Assembly (NCBI GenBank): GCA_907165135.1
Contig: OU015566.1
Span: 2,501-66,500 of the forward strand
Length of the DNA: 64,000 nt
Source: Oikopleura dioica
Taxonomy: Eukaryota > Chordata > Appendicularia > Copelata > Oikopleuridae
Reading direction: 5' to 3'
Positions 57,631-64,000 of the stretch are shown one piece after another (positions within the stretch are counted from its first letter, which is position 1; each line of letters starts with the position of its first letter). The translations under genes and the position numbers were made by a program. The notes under the pieces were generated by a model. That model made no database searches and was not told where the DNA came from. It saw only the letters and a list, made by a program, of their open reading frames with translations.

Positions 57631-58442
57631 CGAGGAATGAGGGAAATTTGGCGGTGAGCGAAAATGCAAAAAATATGCAGCTGCATTTTCAAAATATAAA
57701 AACAGGAGTGCACGCGCGAAAAGCATGGTTTTTCAGAATCACAAAGTTCAAAAGTTCGCCTCAGTTTTTTTCTTCCGGATAATCAATAACGACCTTTTCA
57801 GATCAAATTCTTTCGCTTGAGCCGGGTTCTCAGGCATTTTTTCATATCAGGAGACGAACAGGGAAGGGATGAACAATGTCGCAAGTGGCGGCGCCAAATT
57901 TCGAATAAATAAAATAAAGAAAGATTAATTAAAGATAAAGAAGGGTTAAATAAATAAAAAAAGCAAGTTAAAATAATCTATAATAATAATTGGCCAGTAA
58001 TTAGAATTATAAATTACAGAAAGGTTAATTATACGGAAAATTCTTTTTTCAATTTTTTATCTTTTGTTTGAGTTTTTTCGTTTCAATTTACGGTGAGAAA
58101 TAAATAAGCATAAAAAAACAGTTAAATAAAATAACGCTACGATAAAATAATATATACAGTAAAGTTTATGGTCAAAACTACTTCGGCTCACCTTGCAGTG
58201 CTTATTGACGCCTTTTGCTTTGCCTCGCTACTTTGCGTCAAGCCCTATCGTTGACAGGGAACCGCAAGATGCCAAGTATCTGCAGCTTGAAGCTTGCCAT
58301 CCGGCGCGCCCATGGGTGCCATTTGAAGTAGATTTGAAGAGTTGGCGAGGTGGTAGAACTCGCGTCCGCGCCGAGAGCAGCAGTCGAAGATTTTCCAAAT
58401 AGAACAGAAAAGGATAATACCACTAGCTTGAATTTTAGAATA

Positions 58443-58743
58443 AATTAACCCCCCGAACACTCAGGGATTTTACAGAACAAAATCAATTTAATTGAGGAAA
58501 GAAACGATTCAAGCTAAAAAAAGAGACGATTAAGGCTTGAGAAGAGACGTTCTAAGCTAGAGAAGAGTCGATTTAATAAAATTTTGCAATTTAAAATAAA
58601 ATTAACCCTCGAACATGCGGGGCTTTTCATGCACAACAAAGAGCGATTTGATTAATTTCAGCAATCATAAATAAAAGTTAACCCTCGAACACTTTGGTCT
58701 GGATATTAATCATAAATTTCAAATAAAGTTAACCCTCGAACAC
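58443..58743. repeat. Four spaced copies of a 20-bp motif in the family C LTR
   Basis: AATAAARTTAACCCTCGAACA-type sequence near 58440, 58596, 58673 and 58724 (the first with CCCCCC). Each is preceded by AATAAA and followed by a G-rich stretch. Spacings are irregular (about 156, 77 and 51 bp). It could be a set of protein-binding sites in the LTR promoter. Confidence 0.55.
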
Positions 58744-59241
58744 AAGGGTTTCCATGCAAACATTTTTTTCCCAAGCAATGAATGGTCAATCATGCAAATT
58801 TTAACATGAAAATTTGAAGCATTTTTAGTAAATAAATTTAGGAATCAAGCGGTTACTTTTGAAGGTGGTTCTAATTAGGTTTCGAATAATAATTGTACAG
58901 TATTTATAAGTGCACGCGTACGTACTGTTAAGCCTAGACTCTGACCGCTTAATTTTAACCCCTAACCAGAGAAAACTGAAGAGTGCGGCCGCTCGCTGGC
59001 CTTAGAGGTCTGCCGAGGTTCTAGCTCCGATGCAGACATAAAGCCGCGAGAAGACCTTTTACCATATGTGAGATGATAATTTGGACCGTGAAGAGACGTT
59101 TTTGGGCGGAAAATTCGACGCCATCTTTTCAAATTTCTAAGTGTGAATTTGGGCAGTATTTTGAAGCTTAGTTCGAGTTCAATTTTACCGTGAATATTAT
59201 CAAAAGATTTTTTTTTCAGTTGTTTCTGTAGTATTGTATCA

Positions 59242-59386
59242 CTGTGACCACTTATGGGTCCGGAACTATTTTTCTTCCATTATTTTTTGTCAGTGAAACA
59301 ATTATTTTTTCCTACAGAAAAATATTTTCGAACAAGCTTGGCTAATTGAACTCAAGCTACAAAATACCATGGATAAAAGTTCTAAT
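59242..59386 (-). promoter_or_regulatory. Pol-to-LTR spacer of family C
   Basis: 145 bp between the pol stop and the LTR. In element orientation it ends CCCATAAGTGGTCACAG at the LTR. The purine-rich AATGGAAGAAAAATAG lies about 25-40 bp upstream of the LTR and is the best plus-strand primer candidate. No gene is seen. Confidence 0.5.
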
Positions 59387-62300
59387 TTAAAGAGCCGTTT
59401 CTGGGCTAAAAATAAGCTCACCATTAGCGCGCTCGTGATTTGGAAAATTATCGCAAAAAAATTGATCAATAATTTCTCGCGCTTCATATTTTCTAAGATG
59501 GAAGACGCCTTTTATATCATAAAATGCTGCAAGGGCCTTTAATTCAGGTTTACTAAACTCGCTTAATTTTGTCGGTTTTAAAACAACGAATATTCCGTAG
59601 AAAAGAAACTCCCCGTTCGTTGCCTTTTTCCAAAATTTAAAATTCTTTTGAACATGATTTCTAATTTTAAGCCTTAGTTCGGAAAGCTCATCATTTTCCC
59701 AATTATCTAATTCAAATTTGTTAGCTATGTATTTAAGCATTAGCATTGAAAGCTCGCTAAGCTTACAGAAAATTCCTTTTTCGATCGACATATTCTGTTT
59801 ACACTGATCATAAATTAGGTCGAATTGATCAAAAAGCTGTTGATTTTCATTTTGTAATTTAAAATTTATTGAAAAATCCATTCTGTCCGTCTGCTCGGCA
59901 AGTGCAATCTCAAAATTGTCGCTGTCTAAAATTTGGCACTTGCCTGAACGTCCAGAATTGGAATCTTTTGACGACTCCCTTCCTCGTTTTTTTGGATTTG
60001 AGGGATTGTGGCTTACATCTAGGTTGTCAAAACTAGGTAAATTTTCACCATTTATCTGTGTCTCAGTTTCGGTAATGCGCTCAAGATTCTCATTATCTAG
60101 ACTCGAACTATCCGAAGTTTCAACGATATTCTGAAATCGACTATTTTTAATGATTGGTGAATCAAGAGAACCAGAGCTATTACTGTTTGATTTTTCAGGC
60201 GTATTAGGGTCACAAAATGTAAGTTTTTTGTTATGATTTGGTTGGGCTTGGCTATTATTGTCTGAGTTTTCTGAAGAATCAAGGTCCGAAAAAGTGATTT
60301 TTCTGCGGATATTTTCTGGCTTTGGGGCTATACTAGGGGTATTATGCGGAGGAACTGGCTCACTAGTCTCGGGCGCAGCGTTGCTCGAAATCGGGTCTGC
60401 CTGGGCTTCGCGGCCGTTATCAGTTATTTCGGGCTGAAAACTGATTTTCTTTGGAAATTTTAGCATGACTATCGGGTCAATAAGAGCCTGATCTGGGCTC
60501 TCGTTTTCAAAATCACTATCAGAACTTGTCTCTGATTCGGAGACATTTTCAGGGACGTGCTCTGTAATGTTATTCGGCGACTGCGCAATCTCTCCACTGA
60601 AGCTTCTACTTTCAGACCTTTCCCGATAATTTATTTCTGGTTCAGAAATATGGCTACTTTCGGAAAAATGATTTCCTCCAGAAGCGCTAACAACTACCGG
60701 AAAAAACATTTCTTCTTCCTCTTCCGACTCGAAATTCAATTGCTCTTGAGCATACGGATTCCGATCATCTATTTCTAACTCGGCAGTTCTTTCCGCACTT
60801 TCTTCGGCATCTTTATCTGTACTACGTTCAATATACTTTCTAAGGTCACAACCGTGTCTTTTGTATTCATACCCAGTTTGTAAATTTTTCAAAGTGTACC
60901 AGGTAGATTTTGAAGATTTACTTATTATCAGAAACGGTCCTACAAACGGTGGATAATTCGAACGCAAGTTTTTCATCAGAACCTTGGAACCAATTTCGTA
61001 TTCAATATACTTTGAATTAGAATACTTTTCGACTCTTTTACTCTTTTCGACCTCGATTTTTTCTTTGATTTTTCCGAAATCAATATCAATCTTTTCGCCG
61101 TATTTTCTAAAAAGAGGATCATTCGGATTGTGTACTTCCGCGACGCCGGTTTCAATTTGAAATGGACTGTACTCCGAGACAGAATGAATACTACCGTTTA
61201 TTCCATGAACAACTTGAAAAATCCAATTGTCCCAATTTTCCATATTACAAATGGCGCGAAGACGGCTCTTTATCGTGCGATTTACTACTTCAATACCGCC
61301 GTTTGTCTGAGGATGATACGGCGGACTCAACTTGTGCTCAATTCCTTTTTCTTTCAAAAATTCAGCTACCCCGAAAAACTCTGTTCCGTTATCAGAAAGA
61401 ACACTTTTTGGAACATGCGGAATAGAAAAAACGATTCTTTTGAATTTCTCCAAAACTTCATATTTATTTTTCGAAGAAAGAGGCTCCGCGTATACTTTTT
61501 TCGAAAAGAGATCTACCGCAGTTAAGCAAAATTGCATATCCGAATCGGTTGGCCTTAAGGGCCCGATCAAATCAATTGCGAGCTTCTGGAAGGGAGCGCA
61601 AGGGGTCTCACTTTTCCCAAGCGGGGGACGATTTGGGTGAGTATCTGGTTTAGCCGCTTGACAATGCCCACACGACCTTATATACTGAGCGACGGATTCT
61701 CGCATGCCAGGCCAAATATATTTCATGGAGAGCTTATTAAAACAGATATCAATGCCTTCATGGCCGGGTTCATGATAATTTTGGACCACGGAAGAGACGA
61801 GTTGGTCAGGAATGCAAGTGCGAGTTTGACCGACAAAATCAAGAAGCGCGAGACGGCCATCCTCCTGAATTTTCAATTTTTCTCGGTGCAATTTATAGAA
61901 AATTATCTTTCGGTCCGAGGTTGAATTCGGCCAGCGATCAATTTTAACAAATTTAAATATTTCAGAAAGCGTTGGATCGAGCAATTGAAAATGAACAAGG
62001 TCGCCTTCCGAAAACGCAATTTTACAAATGTCAGCTTTTTTTGTTATCGAATTTGAGCGGCTAAGATAGTCGCTTATTTTCATATCTTTTGATTTTCGCT
62101 GAATCGGCTTATAAGAGAACCCTTGAATATTCATAATCCAACGCTGGATTTTCCGGTTTTTTGTTTTTAGAGAATTTATGAATTTTAAGCATGAATTATC
62201 GACGACCCAGTCAAATTCATTAAATAAAAGATACGGTGCCCAGCGCTCCATACATGTCATTCCACTGTAAAGCTCTTTCTCAACAGTCACATACCGAGCT

Positions 62301-64000
62301 TGTGTTTCTGAAAAATTTCCTGAATGATAAGCGATCTGGCGCAAGCAATTTTCTCCGTGCTCATGCGCTAAGTTAGGAAATCGACAAAACGAAAGGCATC
62401 CCCCGAAGCCTGTTTCTGAAGCATCCGATTCAAGGACGAATCTACAATTTTTGGGAGGCAATGACAATTGAAGCGCATTACTCGAAATTATGTCCTTCAA
62501 TTTTTCAAAGGCTTCAGTTGCCTCTGGAGTCCACTCAAATTTACCTCGATAGGTTTTCGTTATTGGAAGCGCTAGTTCTGCAAAACTCTCAATAAAACGC
62601 CTGTGACTCGAAAGAGCTCCAAATAGCGAAATCGCCTCGTCCCGATCCTTCGGAATTTCTCGATCCTTAATCGCTTCTACTCTACTCTGCGAAGGCCGAA
62701 TACATCCTTTCTCGATTTCAAACCCAAGAAAATCAACTTTTTTCACGCAAAAAATCGCTTTTCTTGCGTTAAGTCGAAGCGAATTTACTGCCATTATTTT
62801 GAAAAACTTTTGTAAATTTTCCAAATGGGTTTCATAATCTGGGCTGTGGACGATAAGGTCGTCCAAGTACGCTGTAATTTCTGTCCGCGGAACGTCCTCG
62901 AGAACCTTATCTATTACTTTCGCGAAATAACTCGGGGAATTTCTAGTGCCCATAGGCATTCGCTTGAATTGAAATTGGCCGTATTCACAACTGAATGCGG
63001 TTTTCTCCTTCGAACTCTCTTCAATTGCAATCTGGTGGAAACCCTTGATCATGTCTGCTATACTATAAATTCGGCTCTCCGCTAAATAGTTGAGTGTGTC
63101 CTCAATATTTGGCAACGGGTGATTTGCCTGGACTGTGATGGAATTTAAGCGTCTAAAATCAATAACTAGCCTAAATTTACCATTTTTCTTTCTTACTAAT
63201 AGCAAGGGCGAATTCCATGGACTGTTAGATTTTTCGATTATATCATGGCTTTCGAATAAAGAAAGAAGCTCTTTTAAAAATGGCCGAAGACTGTACGGAG
63301 TGCGGTACGGATCAGAACAAACCGGAGGATGGTTACCGGTATCTATTACAAATTTGCCAATTTCCGAAGGTGGAAGAATGTCTTCTTCATCGAGAAATAA
63401 AAACCAGTATTTTTCAATTAATTTAAGCAGCTTTTCTTTTAGTTCGCTTGGCATATCTCCGATAGTAATTTTGCTCAAAATACTTTCAAGAGTTTCTTTA
63501 CTCGCAACTTGAAGTTTTGAAACCTGAACAACTGGAAAAAGCTTTGCAAAAACTGTACCACGCGGAATTTTTATACTCGCGTCTGTGGGATTGATCACAA
63601 GAATTCTGAAAAGCTTCGAATCATTTTCTACAGTTTGGATGGAAGGGATTAATTCTAACTTCGATTTTTTAAGAGCGCTTTCCTCAAAAAATAAATTACA
63701 TGAACTTTCTAAACCAACAACTTCCAGATCAAAAATTGTCTCCGATTTAGCTCGAAAAGTTCTAGTCTCCATTGACACTGCATCAAAAGCCTCACTTTCT
63801 CCGGGCAAAAAATCCTCGAATCCCGAATCAAAACCCTCTTGACTCTTTGACGCTTCAACGAAAGTCTCACTTTTATCGAACGTCGAATCCTCAAATCCCG
63901 AATCATTAACCTCTTTACTCTTTGACAGCAAATCAACTCTTTTTCCACTAATTTTTTCACAGAGATTTGCGTGTCTTTGAATCGGCCCGGCCTGGATCAT
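59387..64000 (-). CDS. pol: Pol polyprotein of family C (unbroken, N-terminus outside window)
   Basis: 1537 residues visible, starting after protease. Residues 30-75 hold two D-S-G-F-E-D motifs. RT runs from about 265 with YLDD at 378-381. RNase H has D526, E576 and D601. The integrase zinc finger is H743, H747, C777 and C780, with catalytic D810, D870 and E904 (33 residues between the last two). GPF is at 1021-1023. A long acidic, Ser-rich linker (about 1060-1330) leads to a basic KKRGR at 1337-1341 and to the SAP-like module (about 1404-1537), with motifs near 1412-1450 and 1478-1513. No env follows. It is the only Pol in the window without a frame break, so it is the best candidate for a functional enzyme. 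Whether the 5' end is intact is unknown. Confidence 0.93.
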   Translation of the reverse strand: MIQAGPIQRHANLCEKISGKRVDLLSKSKEVNDSGFEDSTFDKSETFVEASKSQEGFDSGFEDFLPGESEAFDAVSMETRTFRAKSETIFDLEVVGLESSCNLFFEESALKKSKLELIPSIQTVENDSKLFRILVINPTDASIKIPRGTVFAKLFPVVQVSKLQVASKETLESILSKITIGDMPSELKEKLLKLIEKYWFLFLDEEDILPPSEIGKFVIDTGNHPPVCSDPYRTPYSLRPFLKELLSLFESHDIIEKSNSPWNSPLLLVRKKNGKFRLVIDFRRLNSITVQANHPLPNIEDTLNYLAESRIYSIADMIKGFHQIAIEESSKEKTAFSCEYGQFQFKRMPMGTRNSPSYFAKVIDKVLEDVPRTEITAYLDDLIVHSPDYETHLENLQKFFKIMAVNSLRLNARKAIFCVKKVDFLGFEIEKGCIRPSQSRVEAIKDREIPKDRDEAISLFGALSSHRRFIESFAELALPITKTYRGKFEWTPEATEAFEKLKDIISSNALQLSLPPKNCRFVLESDASETGFGGCLSFCRFPNLAHEHGENCLRQIAYHSGNFSETQARYVTVEKELYSGMTCMERWAPYLLFNEFDWVVDNSCLKFINSLKTKNRKIQRWIMNIQGFSYKPIQRKSKDMKISDYLSRSNSITKKADICKIAFSEGDLVHFQLLDPTLSEIFKFVKIDRWPNSTSDRKIIFYKLHREKLKIQEDGRLALLDFVGQTRTCIPDQLVSSVVQNYHEPGHEGIDICFNKLSMKYIWPGMRESVAQYIRSCGHCQAAKPDTHPNRPPLGKSETPCAPFQKLAIDLIGPLRPTDSDMQFCLTAVDLFSKKVYAEPLSSKNKYEVLEKFKRIVFSIPHVPKSVLSDNGTEFFGVAEFLKEKGIEHKLSPPYHPQTNGGIEVVNRTIKSRLRAICNMENWDNWIFQVVHGINGSIHSVSEYSPFQIETGVAEVHNPNDPLFRKYGEKIDIDFGKIKEKIEVEKSKRVEKYSNSKYIEYEIGSKVLMKNLRSNYPPFVGPFLIISKSSKSTWYTLKNLQTGYEYKRHGCDLRKYIERSTDKDAEESAERTAELEIDDRNPYAQEQLNFESEEEEEMFFPVVVSASGGNHFSESSHISEPEINYRERSESRSFSGEIAQSPNNITEHVPENVSESETSSDSDFENESPDQALIDPIVMLKFPKKISFQPEITDNGREAQADPISSNAAPETSEPVPPHNTPSIAPKPENIRRKITFSDLDSSENSDNNSQAQPNHNKKLTFCDPNTPEKSNSNSSGSLDSPIIKNSRFQNIVETSDSSSLDNENLERITETETQINGENLPSFDNLDVSHNPSNPKKRGRESSKDSNSGRSGKCQILDSDNFEIALAEQTDRMDFSINFKLQNENQQLFDQFDLIYDQCKQNMSIEKGIFCKLSELSMLMLKYIANKFELDNWENDELSELRLKIRNHVQKNFKFWKKATNGEFLFYGIFVVLKPTKLSEFSKPELKALAAFYDIKGVFHLRKYEAREIIDQFFCDNFPNHERANGELIFSPETAL

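Larger units (their letters stand above)
57520..59241 (-). repeat. 3' LTR of family C
   Basis: 1722 bp with perfect 6-bp terminal inverted repeat TGATAC...GTATCA. The boundaries are inferred from the terminal motifs, from the satellite junction on the left and from the conserved GGTCACAG on the right, because no second LTR is in the window. It contains AATAAA (minus strand) at 57625-57630, four spaced copies of a TTAACCCTCGAACA motif, and a 25-bp-period imperfect repeat at about 58495-58575 (GAGACGATT, GAGACGTTC). Short open frames near 58200-58400 are not supported. Confidence 0.8.
57520..64000 (-). mobile_element. Family C Ty3/Gypsy retrotransposon, 3' part
   Basis: Element on the minus strand with a 1722-bp 3' LTR (57520-59241) and an unbroken pol running to the right edge. 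Gag, protease and 5' LTR lie beyond 64000. It is inserted in satellite. The target duplication cannot be checked. The fragment at 16455-26062 is an identical-looking piece of this family. Confidence 0.93.

Noticed and set aside
58193-58460. Host gene in the 57.5-59.2 kb interval
   Set aside because: Short overlapping frames on both strands only. The interval has LTR boundaries (TGATAC...GTATCA) and a poly(A) signal in the expected place.

Overview
The window is eukaryotic heterochromatin. It holds no recognisable host gene. It consists of a roughly 165-bp AT-rich satellite (about 13.8 kb in seven blocks, some 80 monomers) into which related LTR retrotransposons have inserted, plus one GC-richer minisatellite. 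The retrotransposons have the order gag, protease, reverse transcriptase, RNase H, integrase. Their integrases carry a GPY/F motif, so they belong to the Ty3/Gypsy group. AATAAA signals near LTR ends, a standard genetic code and higher-order satellite repeats fit a metazoan or other eukaryotic (peri)centromeric region. The species cannot be named from the sequence.

Layout: 1-2564 is the 5' part of family A copy 1 (minus strand). 2565-5284 is satellite. 5285-13157 is a complete family D element (plus, TSD ATAAC). 13158-16454 is satellite. 16455-26062 is a family C fragment split by a complete family B element (16675-24955, plus, TSD CCCAG). 26063-28116 is satellite in inverted orientation. 28117-36325 is family A copy 2 (plus, TSD TCTTC). 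36326-36788 is satellite. 36789-38792 is a 56-bp-period minisatellite. 38793-38836 is satellite. 38837-47034 is family A copy 3 (minus, TSD GAAGA). 47035-50453 is satellite. 50454-50494 is a tRNA 3'-half footprint. 50495-55760 is a 5'-truncated, diverged family A copy 4 (minus). 55761-57519 is satellite. 57520-64000 is a family C element (minus) that runs off the right edge.

How the parts work together: each element has LTRs of about 1.05-1.72 kb. Gag starts at an ATG whose A is the last LTR base and whose TG opens the primer-binding site. In A and B, Gag ends at a canonical A AAA AAC slippery heptamer, followed by a stop and a stem-loop, so Pol is expected from -1 frameshifting. After integrase there is no env. 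Instead there is an acidic, Ser-rich linker, a basic NLS-like patch and a conserved C-terminal module of about 130-165 residues that resembles two SAP-type DNA-binding motifs. This is the best candidate for an undescribed targeting module.

Copies 1, 2 and 3 of family A share flanking satellite variants, and copies 2 and 3 share LTR-specific variants. They are therefore one insertion multiplied by segmental and inverted duplication. Most open frames are broken only by 1-base length changes in A or T runs, which may be assembly error. The single most telling relic is the copy 4 3' end, where the LTR is followed by a copy of the 3' half of a tRNA (Arg-like) with G at position 58. This is what reverse transcription past m1A58 of an unremoved primer would leave.
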